The notes under the pieces are model-generated. The model was not told the DNA's origin, searched no databases, and saw only the letters and a program-made list of their open reading frames with translations. Below are positions 10,229 through 19,963 of a DNA stretch of 64,000 nucleotides, piece by piece. The stretch is from Ralstonia sp. RRA (GTDB lineage: Bacteria > Pseudomonadota > Gammaproteobacteria > Burkholderiales > Burkholderiaceae), in the NCBI RefSeq assembly GCF_037023145.1, contig NZ_CP146091.1, positions 2,356,001 to 2,420,000 of the forward strand. The letters are read 5' to 3'. The position numbers and the translations under genes were made by a program. Numbering within the stretch: position 1 is the first letter of the stretch; every line of letters begins with the position of its first letter.

Positions 10229-10257
10229 CTCCTGAAACTGCCTTCTGCAACCTAGGC

Positions 10258-10680
10258 TTAGCGTGACATGGCCAGCGGTACCGTCGCGTCCGCCGGAAAA
10301 CCGGCGGTCTGGCGGTTGCTATCGGCCTGCCGCGCTGCCTTGACAGCCATCAGCGACACAGCTGGCTCGCCCTCCGAAGAAGGTTCACCTTGTTGCGCCA
10401 GGCTGCGATCGACCCGCTCGCGCAACTCCTTGCCCGCCTTGAAGTGCGGCACCCGCTTCTCGGGCACCAGCACTTTCTCGCCGGACTTGGGGTTGCGGCC
10501 AACGCGCGGCGGACGACGATTCAACCCAAAACTGCCGAATCCGCGGATCTCGATGCGGTGGCCGTCCGCCAGGGCGTCGGACATCGCATCCAGGATCGTC
10601 TTGACCGCGATGTCCGCGTCCCGCAGCAACAGCTGCGGAAAGCGGGCGGCCAGCTTCTCCACGAGTTCGGACTTGGTCAT
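10258..10680 (-). CDS. ihfB: Integration host factor beta subunit with long C-terminal tail
   Basis: 140 residues from [14 protein letters not shown]; an in-frame ATG two codons upstream (10686) is also possible and sits better behind a GAGG. Residues 1-93 are a complete HU/IHF fold with the DNA-intercalating arm ([21 protein letters not shown]). About 47 further residues, Ser/Glu/Ala-rich and probably disordered, follow; enterobacterial IhfB ends near residue 94. IHF bends DNA in recombination and transcription. Sits between rpsA and lapA, the usual place. Confidence 0.94.
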   Translation of the reverse strand: MTKSELVEKLAARFPQLLLRDADIAVKTILDAMSDALADGHRIEIRGFGSFGLNRRPPRVGRNPKSGEKVLVPEKRVPHFKAGKELRERVDRSLAQQGEPSSEGEPAVSLMAVKAARQADSNRQTAGFPADATVPLAMSR

Positions 10681-10731
10681 GGGCATCGTGCGCGCGTCCT
10701 CGTCGTTCTTTAGGGTCGACCCGGTGGATGC

Positions 10732-12420
10732 TTACTGGTTGGTCTCGTTCAGCTTCGCCTTCAGCAGCGCGCCGAGGTTCGTCGTACCAGCAGCGCCGGT
10801 ATCAGCCGAGAACTTCTGCATCGCTTCTTGTTGGTCGGCGCTGTCCTTGGCCTTGATCGAAACGTTGATGTTGCGCGACTTGCGATCGATGTTGACGATC
10901 ATCGCGGTCATCGTTTCGCCTTCCTTCAGCACGTTGCGGGCATCTTCCACGCGGTCGCTCGAGATTTCCGAGGCACGCAGGTAGCCTTCCACGTCGTCAG
11001 CCAGTTGCACAACGGCGCCCTTCGGATCAACGGTCTTGATCGTAACTTGCACGATCGAACCCTTGTCGTTGGTCGACACGAAGTTGTTGAACGGATCGCC
11101 CGACAGCTGCTTGATACCCAGCGAGATGCGTTCCTTGTCGATGTCGATGGCCAGCACAACGGCTTCCACCTCGTCGCCCTTCTTGTACTTGCGAACAGCT
11201 TCTTCGCCGGTCTCTTGCCACGACAGGTCCGACAGGTGCACCAGGCCGTCGATGCCGCCCGGCAGACCGATGAACACGCCGAAGTCGGTGATCGACTTGA
11301 TCTGGCCCGACAGCTTGTCGCCCTTCTTGTGGTTACGGCCGAAATCGTCCCACGGGTTGGCCTTGCACTGCTTCATGCCCAGGCTGATACGACGCTTGTC
11401 TTCGTCGATATCCAGAACCATGACTTCCACTTCGTCGCCCAGCTGGACAACCTTCGACGGAGCCACGTTCTTGTTGGTCCAGTCCATTTCCGACACGTGA
11501 ACCAGGCCTTCGATACCGGCTTCGATCTCAACGAACGCGCCGTAGTCGGTCAGGTTGGTCACCTTGCCGAACAGGCGGGTGCCTTGCGGGTAACGACGCG
11601 AGATGCCGACCCACGGATCTTCGCCCAGTTGCTTCACGCCCAGCGAGACGCGGTTCTTCTCTTGGTCGAACTTGAGGATCTTGGCGGTGATCTCTTGGCC
11701 AACCGACAGCACTTCGCTCGGGTGACGCACACGACGCCATGCCAGGTCGGTGATGTGCAGCAGACCGTCGATACCACCCAGATCCACGAACGCGCCGTAG
11801 TCGGTGATGTTCTTGACGATACCGTTGACGATCGCGCCTTCCTTGAGCGTTTCCATCAGCTTCTGACGCTCTTCGCCCAGCGTGGCTTCAACCACGGCAC
11901 GGCGCGACAGCACAACGTTGTTGCGCTTGCGGTCCAGCTTGATGACCTTGAATTCGAGGGTCTTGCCTTCGTACGGCGTGGTGTCCTTGATCGGACGCAC
12001 GTCGACGAGCGAACCCGGGAGGAATGCACGAATACCGTTGACCATGACGGTCAGGCCGCCCTTCACCTTGCCGGTCACGGTACCGGAGATGATCTCGCCG
12101 GATTCCAGTGCCTTCTCAAGGTTCAGCCACGAAGCCAGGCGCTTGGCCTTGTCGCGCGACAGGATGGTGTCGCCGTAGCCGTTTTCCAGTGCGTCGATCG
12201 CGACCGAAACGTAGTCGCCGACTTGCACTTCCAGCTCGCCCTGGTCGTTCAGGAATTCTTCGACCGGAACAAATGCTTCAGACTTCAGGCCCGCGTTCAC
12301 AACGACGAAGTTGTGGTCAATACGCACAACTTCCGCAGAGATCACTTCGCCAGCCTTCATATTGGACTTGGCGATCGACTCTTCGAACAGGGCGGCAAAA
12401 GATTCGTTAATTTGGGACAT
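10732..12420 (-). CDS. rpsA: 30S ribosomal protein S1
   Basis: 562 residues from the ATG at 12420 ([16 protein letters not shown]). Six S1 OB-fold repeats are visible through the recurring GxVxxxTDYGxFVxL and DGLxHxxDL motifs. S1 binds mRNA leaders on the ribosome and also associates with tmRNA, which gives it relevance here. The order cmk-rpsA-ihfB is conserved across proteobacteria. The frame is open eight codons upstream, but that part is not family-like. Confidence 0.97.
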   Translation of the reverse strand: MSQINESFAALFEESIAKSNMKAGEVISAEVVRIDHNFVVVNAGLKSEAFVPVEEFLNDQGELEVQVGDYVSVAIDALENGYGDTILSRDKAKRLASWLNLEKALESGEIISGTVTGKVKGGLTVMVNGIRAFLPGSLVDVRPIKDTTPYEGKTLEFKVIKLDRKRNNVVLSRRAVVEATLGEERQKLMETLKEGAIVNGIVKNITDYGAFVDLGGIDGLLHITDLAWRRVRHPSEVLSVGQEITAKILKFDQEKNRVSLGVKQLGEDPWVGISRRYPQGTRLFGKVTNLTDYGAFVEIEAGIEGLVHVSEMDWTNKNVAPSKVVQLGDEVEVMVLDIDEDKRRISLGMKQCKANPWDDFGRNHKKGDKLSGQIKSITDFGVFIGLPGGIDGLVHLSDLSWQETGEEAVRKYKKGDEVEAVVLAIDIDKERISLGIKQLSGDPFNNFVSTNDKGSIVQVTIKTVDPKGAVVQLADDVEGYLRASEISSDRVEDARNVLKEGETMTAMIVNIDRKSRNINVSIKAKDSADQQEAMQKFSADTGAAGTTNLGALLKAKLNETNQ

Positions 12421-12562
12421 AAAAAATAGGCATCCGCAGAACATGCCTCGCAGAGCGTTCGCTCAATTAGGAATGGGCGAAGACACGCGCATGCGGGGTT
12501 ACGAGTTGAACAACCGCCAGCGGCAACATGCCACCGGCACCGATCGGACCAGCTCAGCCGAG

Positions 12563-13258
12563 TCAGTTCGCCTTGTTGGCGCCCTGCACCTGCCGGTACC
12601 AGTCCAGTACCTGCGCAACCACTTCATCAACCGACATGTCGGACGAATCCAGTTGCCGCGCATCCTGCGCCGGACGCAGCGGCGCGACGCTGCGGGTGCG
12701 ATCCCGCAAATCACGCGCTTCCAAGTCCTGCGAAAGACTTTCCACTGTAGCAGAAAAACCCTTTGCAATCAATTGTTTATAGCGCCGCTCGGCGCGTGCC
12801 TGCACGCTTGCCGTAAGGAACACCTTGAGCACCGCTTCGGGGAAAACCACCGTGCCCATATCGCGGCCATCGGCCACGAGGCCGGGTGCTTCCAGGAATG
12901 CCCGCTGACGTGCGTGCAGCGCCTCACGCACTGCACCGTGCACGGCAATCGCCGAGGCCTGGTTGCCGACAGATTCGTGACGTAACGCCAAGCTCACATC
13001 TTCGCCCTTGAGCCAGATGTGATCGGCCTTGAAGCGCACATCCAGCGTGCTGGCGATGCGTACGAGGCTGTCCACATCGTGGTCGTCGACGTTCTCGCGC
13101 ATGCTGGAGAGCGCCACCAAGCGGTATAAGGAACCGCTATCCAATAGATGAAAGCCAAGCAAGTCAGCGACTTGATGGGCGACGGTACCCTTGCCTGACG
13201 CAGTCGGGCCGTCGATGGTGATGACCGGATACGGCGTGGAAGCAGCGGCGTCGGACAT
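12563..13258 (-). CDS. cmk: Cytidylate kinase
   Basis: 231-residue P-loop kinase phosphorylating CMP/dCMP. Walker A is [15 protein letters not shown]; the NMP-binding insert and the [15 protein letters not shown] signature are intact. It starts 27 bases after the aroA stop and precedes rpsA, the standard aroA-cmk-rpsA order. Confidence 0.95.
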   Translation of the reverse strand: MSDAAASTPYPVITIDGPTASGKGTVAHQVADLLGFHLLDSGSLYRLVALSSMRENVDDHDVDSLVRIASTLDVRFKADHIWLKGEDVSLALRHESVGNQASAIAVHGAVREALHARQRAFLEAPGLVADGRDMGTVVFPEAVLKVFLTASVQARAERRYKQLIAKGFSATVESLSQDLEARDLRDRTRSVAPLRPAQDARQLDSSDMSVDEVVAQVLDWYRQVQGANKAN

Positions 13259-13285
13259 GATGTATTGCTGGTGGTTAATTGCGTT

Positions 13286-14590
13286 TCAGGCGGTGATGCC
13301 GCCGAACGCCGTGAAATATTCCGGGAACGTCTTCGCGACGCAACGCGGGTCGTTAATGCGTACCGGCACCGGGCCAAAAGCAGCCAGCGAGAAGGCCATC
13401 GCCATGCGGTGGTCGTCGTAGGTGTCGATGCCGCCGGCGGGCGGGGTCCATTGCGACGGGGGCGTCACGCGAATGTAGTCGGCGCCCTCTTCCACCTCGG
13501 CGCCGAGCTTGCGCAGTTCGGTGGCCATGGCGGACAGGCGATCGGTTTCCTTGACGCGCCAGCTCGCGATGTTGGTGAGCGTGGTGGTGCCGTCGGCAAA
13601 CAGCGCGGCCACAGCCAGCGTCATCGCCGCGTCCGGGATGTGGTTGCAATCCAGCTCGACCGCATGGAGCTTGCCGTCGTCGCGCTCAACGCCGCGCACT
13701 TCGATCCAGTTGTCGCCGGCCATGACGTTGGCGCCCATGCGGTTGAGCGCGTCGGCAAAGCGGACATCGCCCTGAATGCTGGACATGCCAACACCCTCTA
13801 CGCGCACCGGCCCACCGCCCAGCGCGCCGGCCGCCAGGAAGTACGACGCGGACGAGGCATCACCTTCCACGAAGATCTCGCCCGGCGCTTTGTAGGCCAC
13901 ACCCGTCGGCACGGTGAACGACGCCCAGCCGTTACGCTCGACCTGCACGCCAAAGCGCGCCATCAGGTTCAGCGTGATCTCGATATAGGGCTTGGAGATC
14001 AGCTCGCCAATCACTTCGATGGTGACGTTGCCCGCGGACTCGACCAGCGGCAAGGCCATCAGCAGCGCAGTCAGGAACTGGCTCGACACATCGCCGCGCA
14101 CGCGGATGGGTGCGTCGATCTTGACCGGCGCAGCATGGATCGCCAGCGGCGGATAGCCTTCGTTGCCGGTGTAGTCGATGCGGGCACCGACCTGGCGCAG
14201 GCCGTCGACCAGATCGCCGATCGGCCGCTCGTGCATACGCGGCACACCGTGCAGCGTGTACTCACCGCCTTGCAGCGCCAGCGCGGCCGTCAGCGGGCGG
14301 ATAGCAGTACCGGCGTTGCCCATGAAAAGATCGGCGGACTTGTTCGGGAAGCGGCCGCCGGTGCCAGTGACGCGGTAATCGTTCTCGCCCAGGCGCTCGA
14401 CCGAGACACCGAGCTTGTCGAGCGCAGCCAGCATGACGCGCGTGTCGTCAGAATCCAGCAGCTCGCGCACGACGGTTTCGCCCTGTGCGAGCGCGGCCAG
14501 CAACAGCACGCGGTTGGAGATGCTCTTCGAGCCCGGCAGTTTGATGGTGCCGCGCGCCGTCTTCAGCGGACCGACGTCGAGATGTTCCAT
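13286..14590 (-). CDS. aroA: 3-phosphoshikimate 1-carboxyvinyltransferase (EPSP synthase)
   Basis: 434-residue shikimate-pathway enzyme joining PEP to shikimate-3-phosphate. [18 protein letters not shown] at the N-terminus, [17 protein letters not shown] and the late [17 protein letters not shown] signature are all present. Sequence is of the class I (glyphosate-sensitive) type: GNAGTAxRPL is conserved. Follows tyrA by 26 bases. Confidence 0.96.
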   Translation of the reverse strand: MEHLDVGPLKTARGTIKLPGSKSISNRVLLLAALAQGETVVRELLDSDDTRVMLAALDKLGVSVERLGENDYRVTGTGGRFPNKSADLFMGNAGTAIRPLTAALALQGGEYTLHGVPRMHERPIGDLVDGLRQVGARIDYTGNEGYPPLAIHAAPVKIDAPIRVRGDVSSQFLTALLMALPLVESAGNVTIEVIGELISKPYIEITLNLMARFGVQVERNGWASFTVPTGVAYKAPGEIFVEGDASSASYFLAAGALGGGPVRVEGVGMSSIQGDVRFADALNRMGANVMAGDNWIEVRGVERDDGKLHAVELDCNHIPDAAMTLAVAALFADGTTTLTNIASWRVKETDRLSAMATELRKLGAEVEEGADYIRVTPPSQWTPPAGGIDTYDDHRMAMAFSLAAFGPVPVRINDPRCVAKTFPEYFTAFGGITA

Positions 14591-14616
14591 GAATCCAATC
14601 AGTTCAAAACAAAACG

Positions 14617-15513
14617 TTATTCGGGTTGCGTGGTGGGGGCCACGCGCTGTGGCCAGGCCAGACGGGCTTCGCTGGCGCGGCGGAACACACGCTCCAGTGA
14701 CGCGCCATCGTGCTCAGCAATCATCTTCTTCAGACGACCGATCACCGCTTCGTAGGTATTCAATTCGCGCAGCAGCGCTTCGCGGTTCGACAAGCAGATG
14801 TCGCGCCACATCTCGGGCGACGACGCAGCGATGCGCGTGAAATCGCGGAAGCCACCGCCGGCAAAGTCGAGCTTGAGCGCGCCGTCTTCAGCATTGACGA
14901 TCTGTGCGACCAGCGCGTACGACAGCACGTGCGGCAGGTGGCTGACAGCGGCGAACACCGCATCGTGCTGCACGGCCGACATGATGTGGCAATGTGCCCC
15001 CGCCACTTCCCACATGGCTTGCACGCGAGCAACATCAACGCGACGGTTTTCCTGCAGCGGGCACAGCACGGTTTTCTTGCCGACATAGAGATCAGCCAGT
15101 GCAGCTTCCACGCCATTCAGCTCGCGGCCGGCAATCGGGTGGGCTGGCACGAACTGGCTGACCTGATCGCCCAGCGCTGTCTTGGCGGCCATGATGACGT
15201 CGGACTTGGTGCTGCCGGCATCCGTGACAATGGTGTCCGGGCCCAAGTGCGGCTGCATGGCGAGCAACAGCGGCAGCGTCTGCGCGACGGGTGCGCACAG
15301 CACGACCATGTCGGCGCCGCGCACGGCCTCTTCCATCGGCAGCGCCTCGTCGATCACCCCCAGGCGGATCGCCGCTTCAAGCGACGCGGCCGAACGCCCG
15401 ACGCCGATGATCTGTCCGACCACGCCCGCGCGGCGCAACGCCAGCGCCAGCGAACCGCCAATCAGGCCGACGCCGACAATCACCAACCGGGAACTGGAAA
15501 AAGAAGAGGCCAC
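14617..15513 (-). CDS. tyrA: Prephenate dehydrogenase
   Basis: 298 residues from a GTG at 15513 ([20 protein letters not shown]). The NAD-binding [14 protein letters not shown] leads the protein; [10 protein letters not shown] with the catalytic His follows. The frame is open much further upstream and would overlap hisC by 94 bases, but that stretch is low-complexity and antisense-like, so the GTG was preferred. Catalyses oxidative decarboxylation of prephenate in tyrosine synthesis. Confidence 0.9.
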   Translation of the reverse strand: MASSFSSSRLVIVGVGLIGGSLALALRRAGVVGQIIGVGRSAASLEAAIRLGVIDEALPMEEAVRGADMVVLCAPVAQTLPLLLAMQPHLGPDTIVTDAGSTKSDVIMAAKTALGDQVSQFVPAHPIAGRELNGVEAALADLYVGKKTVLCPLQENRRVDVARVQAMWEVAGAHCHIMSAVQHDAVFAAVSHLPHVLSYALVAQIVNAEDGALKLDFAGGGFRDFTRIAASSPEMWRDICLSNREALLRELNTYEAVIGRLKKMIAEHDGASLERVFRRASEARLAWPQRVAPTTQPE

Positions 15514-15599
15514 AACACCGCCCTGCCAGAAAAAAGCAAAGCGGCATTGTAGCCCGATGTGCGGCCCGACCCTGGGCGCCGCAACGGTTGCGACAGAAG

Positions 15600-16724
15600 T
15601 TATGCGGCGGCCTTTTCCTGCGCCAGCGCCACTTCCAGCGCCTCGATGAAGGTGGCGTTCTCTTCGCGCAGCCCGATGCTGATGCGCAGCCACTGCGGCA
15701 GGCCATAGTTGCCGACCGGACGCACGATCACACCTTGCTTGAGCAACGCGATGTTCACGCGGGCGCCAGCGCTATTGTCGTCACCCACGCGCACCAGCAC
15801 GAAGTTGCCCGACGACGGCACGTACTGCAGGCCGAGGCGATCAAACGCTTCGGTCAGCTGCACGTAGCCTGCGGCGTTCAGCTCGGCCGATTGGCGCAGG
15901 AATTCCGCATCATTGAGCGCAGCGACCGCTGCGGCCTGCGCCAGGCTGTTCACATTGAACGGCTGGCGGATGCGGTTGAGCAGATCGGTCAACTGCGGCT
16001 GTGCAATGCCGTAGCCCACCCGCAGGCCTGCCAGCCCATAGGCTTTCGAGAACGTACGCGACACCAGCAGGTTCGGATACTGGCGCACCCATGCCGTCGA
16101 GTCGTATTGCTGTTCAGGCTTGAGGAATTCGTTGTAAGCCTCATCCAGCACAACCACGACCGTCAGCGGCACCTTGGCGAGGAACGCCGCAATCTCATCG
16201 GCCGACAGGAACGTGCCGGTCGGATTGTTCGGATTGGCGATATAGATCAGGCGCGTGTCCGGCGTGATTGCCGCGGCCATCGCGTCGAGGTCGTGGCCAT
16301 AGTCGCGAGCCGACACTTCGATGGCACGCGCGCCGACTTCCTGCGCCGCCAGCGCATACACGGCAAACGAGTGCTGCGCGTACATCACACCCTGCCCCGG
16401 TTCCACCAGCGCGCGGGCCGCCAGTTCAAGAATGTCGTTGCTGCCGTTGCCCAGCGTGATCCACGCTTCGGGCACACCAAACTTGGCATGCAGTGCGGCC
16501 TTCAGGCTGAAACCGTTGGCATCGGGATAGCGCGCCAGTTCGTCAATGGCGGCTGCCATGGCGTTCTTGGCCGATTGCGGCATGCCCAGCGGATTCTCGT
16601 TCGACGCCAGCTTGACGATGCGCGCGGCATCCAGGCCGAACTCGCGTGCCACTTCGGAAATCGGCTTGCCGGCCACATAGGGGGCGATGGCGCGGACATA
16701 CTCCGGGCCGAACTGCAAAGACAT
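15600..16724 (-). CDS. hisC: Histidinol-phosphate aminotransferase
   Basis: 374 residues from MSLQFGPEYVRAIAPYV; AAAGGAGC lies just upstream. Fold-type I PLP enzyme: NPNNPTGT for cofactor contact, DEAYNEF, and the Schiff-base Lys in SRTFSKAYGLAGLRVGYG. In this operon between pheA and tyrA it may also serve as an aromatic aminotransferase, as suggested for similar clusters; that is inference. Confidence 0.93.
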   Translation of the reverse strand: MSLQFGPEYVRAIAPYVAGKPISEVAREFGLDAARIVKLASNENPLGMPQSAKNAMAAAIDELARYPDANGFSLKAALHAKFGVPEAWITLGNGSNDILELAARALVEPGQGVMYAQHSFAVYALAAQEVGARAIEVSARDYGHDLDAMAAAITPDTRLIYIANPNNPTGTFLSADEIAAFLAKVPLTVVVVLDEAYNEFLKPEQQYDSTAWVRQYPNLLVSRTFSKAYGLAGLRVGYGIAQPQLTDLLNRIRQPFNVNSLAQAAAVAALNDAEFLRQSAELNAAGYVQLTEAFDRLGLQYVPSSGNFVLVRVGDDNSAGARVNIALLKQGVIVRPVGNYGLPQWLRISIGLREENATFIEALEVALAQEKAAA

Positions 16725-16820
16725 CGGGTGCTCCTTTGGTATCAGCGCCTCGCCCATGCGAGGCGCGCTTTTGAATCCCTCGGGAGCGCTGCAAACCAGC
16801 GCTGGCCTGCCTCGTCCCCG

Positions 16821-17936
16821 TTAGCGTGCCGAGGGGTAGGACCCCAGCACTTTGAAATACGCCGCGTCGTGACGCAGCTTTTCCAGCGCGCGCGCCACCT
16901 GCGGGTCACGCTGATGGCCTTCCACGTCGACGTAGAAGTAGTACTCCCACGCGCCGCTGCGTGCCGGACGCGATTCGAAACGGCACATCGACACGCCGTT
17001 CTCCGCCAGCGGGGCGAGCAGCTTGTAGACCGCACCGGCCTCGTTCGGCACCGACAGGATCAGCGAGGTCTGGTCGCGCCCGCTCGGCTCCGTCTCATAG
17101 TTGCCGATCACGACGAAACGCGTGCGATTGTGCGGATCGTCTTCCACATTGGCGCGCACCACATGCAGACCGTAACGGTTGGCTGCCTGCACGCTTGCCA
17201 GCGCGGCAACGGTTTCATCTTCACCGGCCATGCGCGCAGCCTCGGCGTTGCTCGACACGGCCTCGCGCGGCAGGTTCGGATAGTTTGTGTTCAACCACCG
17301 TTGGCACTGCGCCAGCGCCTGCGCATGCGCGCGCACCACCTTCACCTGCGACATGTCGCCGGTCTTGTGCAGCAGGTTGTGGTGCACCCGCAGCGCAATC
17401 TCACCGCTGATCTTCAGCGACGTCTGCAAGAACAGATCGAGCGTGCGCGACACCACGCCTTCCGTTGAATTCTCCACCGGCACCACGCCGCAATCGACCG
17501 TGCCGGATTCTGCCGCGCGGAACACCTCGTCGATGCTCGGGCACGGCATCGGCTGGATTTCGTGGCCGAAATGCGCGATCACCGCCTGCTCCGAGAACGT
17601 GCCCGCCGGGCCGAGGTAGCCGATCCGCAGCGCCTGCTCCAGGCCGCGGCATGCCGACATCACCTCACGCCAGATGGCAGCGATGCTCTCGTCGTGCAGC
17701 GGGCCCGCATTGCTCGACTGCATCTTGCGGATGACCTGCAGCTCGCGGTCCGGCCGGAACGCCGGCGACGAATAGCGCTTCTTCACCTCGCCCACTTCCT
17801 GCGCCACCTTGGCGCGGTCGGAGAGCAGCGTGAGCAGTTGGCTATCGATCGAATCGATCTGCGTGCGCAACGGCGCCAGCTCCGCCGCCAGTGCGGCGTC
17901 CTTGTTTTGCTTCGTATCGTCTGACTGACTGGTCAT
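16821..17936 (-). CDS. pheA: Bifunctional chorismate mutase / prephenate dehydratase
   Basis: 371 residues from MTSQSDDTKQNK. An AroQ-type chorismate mutase helical domain (LRTQIDSIDSQLLTLLSDRA) leads into a prephenate dehydratase domain (GYLGPAGTFSEQA, PVENSTEGVV, RTRFVVIG) and a C-terminal ACT domain that in this family gives phenylalanine feedback inhibition. Between serC and hisC. Confidence 0.95.
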   Translation of the reverse strand: MTSQSDDTKQNKDAALAAELAPLRTQIDSIDSQLLTLLSDRAKVAQEVGEVKKRYSSPAFRPDRELQVIRKMQSSNAGPLHDESIAAIWREVMSACRGLEQALRIGYLGPAGTFSEQAVIAHFGHEIQPMPCPSIDEVFRAAESGTVDCGVVPVENSTEGVVSRTLDLFLQTSLKISGEIALRVHHNLLHKTGDMSQVKVVRAHAQALAQCQRWLNTNYPNLPREAVSSNAEAARMAGEDETVAALASVQAANRYGLHVVRANVEDDPHNRTRFVVIGNYETEPSGRDQTSLILSVPNEAGAVYKLLAPLAENGVSMCRFESRPARSGAWEYYFYVDVEGHQRDPQVARALEKLRHDAAYFKVLGSYPSAR

Positions 17937-18023
17937 TGTAGGAATCGGGTTCGGCAACGGATTGCAAATTGCCGCGCAAAGCAGGCGCTTCGCGCAATGT
18001 TCTGCCGTGGTTGGGCGAATGCC

Positions 18024-19160
18024 TTAGGCGGAAGCCCGCTCAAAGTCACGCATGAAGTCGACCAGCGCTTCCACACCTTCCAGCGGCATCGCGTTATAGA
18101 TGCTCGCCCGCATGCCGCCGACGGACTTATGGCCCTTGAGCTGCACCAAACCGCGCTCGCGTGCCTGCGTGAGGAACGCCTCGTTGCGGGACTCGTCGTT
18201 GAGGAAGAACGGCACGTTCATGCGCGAACGGCACGTCGGATGGATTTCGTTGCGGTAGAAACTACTGGTGTCGATAAAGTCGTACAGCATCTTCGACTTG
18301 ATGATGTTGCGCGTCTCCAATGCCTCGACGCCGCCCTGGCGCTTGATCCACTGGAACACCAGCCCAGCGATGTAGATCGCGTAGGTGGGCGGCGTGTTGT
18401 ACATCGAGTTGTTCTCGGCCACGAGGCGCCAGTTGAACGCCGACGGGCACAGCGGGTGCGCATGACCGAGCAGATCCTTGCGCACAATGGCGATCGTCAG
18501 GCCAGCCGGGCCAATGTTCTTCTGCGCGCCGCCGTACAGGACTTGATAGCCGTCCCAGTCGATCGGCCGGGAGAGAATGTGACTCGATACATCGGCCACC
18601 ACCACGCGCCCATGCGCTTGGCCAATGTCGGGGGTTTCCTGGAATTCCACGCCAACAATGGTCTCGTTCGTGCACAGATGCACGTAGGCCGCGTCATCTG
18701 AGAGCTTCCAGCTCGAGACGTCCGGGATCTTGTGAAAACGCTCAGCCTCGCAGGTCGCGGCGATATTCACCTCGCCGTACTTGCGCGCCTCCTGCTGCGA
18801 CTTCACCGACCACGTGCCAGTGACGACATAGTCTGCCTTGGGCGCATCGACGGATAGACGGCGCATCAGGTTCAGCGGAACAATGGCATTTTCAGCAATC
18901 GCACCGCCCTGCAGGAACAGGATCTCGTAGTTGTCCGGCACCGCCAGCAGTTCACGCAAATCGGCGAAAGCCTGCGCGAGAATGCTTTCGAATTCACGGC
19001 CGCGATGACTCATCTCCATCACGCTCATGCCGCTGCCCTGCCAGGAGAGCATCTCGTCCGCCGCCTGCTGCAGCACCTCGGCCGGCAGCACCGCCGGACC
19101 CGCCGAAAAGTTGTAGACACGTGCCTGGCTGGCTTGCATGGCGAGATCGGCTTGGCTCAT
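18024..19160 (-). CDS. serC: Phosphoserine aminotransferase
   Basis: 378 residues from the ATG at 19160; a second ATG seven codons on ([15 protein letters not shown]) is equally possible and neither has a clear SD. PLP enzyme of serine and pyridoxal synthesis. [13 protein letters not shown] at the start, [10 protein letters not shown] and the PLP Lys in [12 protein letters not shown] are diagnostic. First gene of the serC-pheA-hisC-tyrA-aroA-cmk-rpsA series. Confidence 0.95.
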   Translation of the reverse strand: MSQADLAMQASQARVYNFSAGPAVLPAEVLQQAADEMLSWQGSGMSVMEMSHRGREFESILAQAFADLRELLAVPDNYEILFLQGGAIAENAIVPLNLMRRLSVDAPKADYVVTGTWSVKSQQEARKYGEVNIAATCEAERFHKIPDVSSWKLSDDAAYVHLCTNETIVGVEFQETPDIGQAHGRVVVADVSSHILSRPIDWDGYQVLYGGAQKNIGPAGLTIAIVRKDLLGHAHPLCPSAFNWRLVAENNSMYNTPPTYAIYIAGLVFQWIKRQGGVEALETRNIIKSKMLYDFIDTSSFYRNEIHPTCRSRMNVPFFLNDESRNEAFLTQARERGLVQLKGHKSVGGMRASIYNAMPLEGVEALVDFMRDFERASA

Positions 19161-19274
19161 GAGGAGAAGGGCAAAAGAAAAATGGCTGTCTGGGCGTGAA
19201 CCCAAACAGCCATTATCCACCAACTGGCAGCGCGACGGGGGTTACCGCCCCAATCGTCCACCTTCGCCGGTCAA

Positions 19275-19835
19275 TTACTTCGCAGCAGCGGCAACTTCCT
19301 TGTCAGCCATGTCGCGCATCTTCTTGCCGACTTGCGGACCGTACTTCTGCATCACGTTGCCCCACACTTCCTGCATGGCCTTGCCTTGGTTGGCCATGAA
19401 CTTCTGGCCGCTCGGCGTCTTCAGGAACGTGGTCAGATCCTTGATTTCCTGGGTCGAGTAGTACTTGCCCAGCGAATCGTAGTGAGCTTGCAGTGCATCC
19501 TTCTGGAACGCGGCCGTCTCGAAGTCCTTGCCGGCGCCGTCGGTCATGCGCTGCACAGCGCCATTCTTCTTCAGCTTGTCGACAGCGGCCTGCTTTTGCT
19601 TGTCGTTCAGCGACTTGTTCTCGACCAGCGATTGCTCCAGCACCAGCGGGGCTTCCTGCTTGGCGCCGTTTTCCAGCACTTCACCCTGACCCTTGATGGC
19701 TGCGTCAACGTTCATCGTCGTCAGCAGTTCCTTGATGGCAGCCGTCTTGTCAGCATCGCCAGCCTGGGCGAAAGCAAACAGCGGAGCGAAACCAGCCACC
19801 ACGATCAGATGTTTGAGTTTGAGACTCTTGTGCAT
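19275..19835 (-). CDS. DUF2059-type secreted protein
   Basis: 186 residues from MHKSLKLKHLIVVAGFAPLFAFA, a clear signal peptide, with AAGGGAGC as SD. The mature part is helical and ends in the YYSTQEIKDLTTFLKTPSGQKF block typical of DUF2059 proteins, which have no established function. Lies between gyrA and serC on the same strand. Confidence 0.85.
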   Translation of the reverse strand: MHKSLKLKHLIVVAGFAPLFAFAQAGDADKTAAIKELLTTMNVDAAIKGQGEVLENGAKQEAPLVLEQSLVENKSLNDKQKQAAVDKLKKNGAVQRMTDGAGKDFETAAFQKDALQAHYDSLGKYYSTQEIKDLTTFLKTPSGQKFMANQGKAMQEVWGNVMQKYGPQVGKKMRDMADKEVAAAAK

Positions 19836-19963
19836 TGTTGCTCCCTTGAAATAAGCGTTGCGTTTAGGCCGGGCGATTGATGCAAAAGTTCCAGCCCCTG
19901 CCGCGCATAGGTCCGGCATCATGACCAGAACTGTGCGCAACGGCAAGCAAAAGTTGTTTCCAA

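Noticed and set aside
10828..12429. 533-codon open frame on the plus strand opposite rpsA
   Set aside because: It mirrors a highly conserved S1 gene in a GC-rich genome and its product is His/Asp/Val-biased with no motif: a shadow frame.
14617..15693. Longer TyrA start at 15,693
   Set aside because: It would overlap the hisC end by 94 bases and add 60 Arg/Gly/His-rich residues before the NAD-binding motif; the GTG at 15,513 fits the family.
15588..17468. 626-codon plus-strand frame across hisC and pheA
   Set aside because: Covers two well-supported opposite-strand genes and their gap; no recognisable protein.
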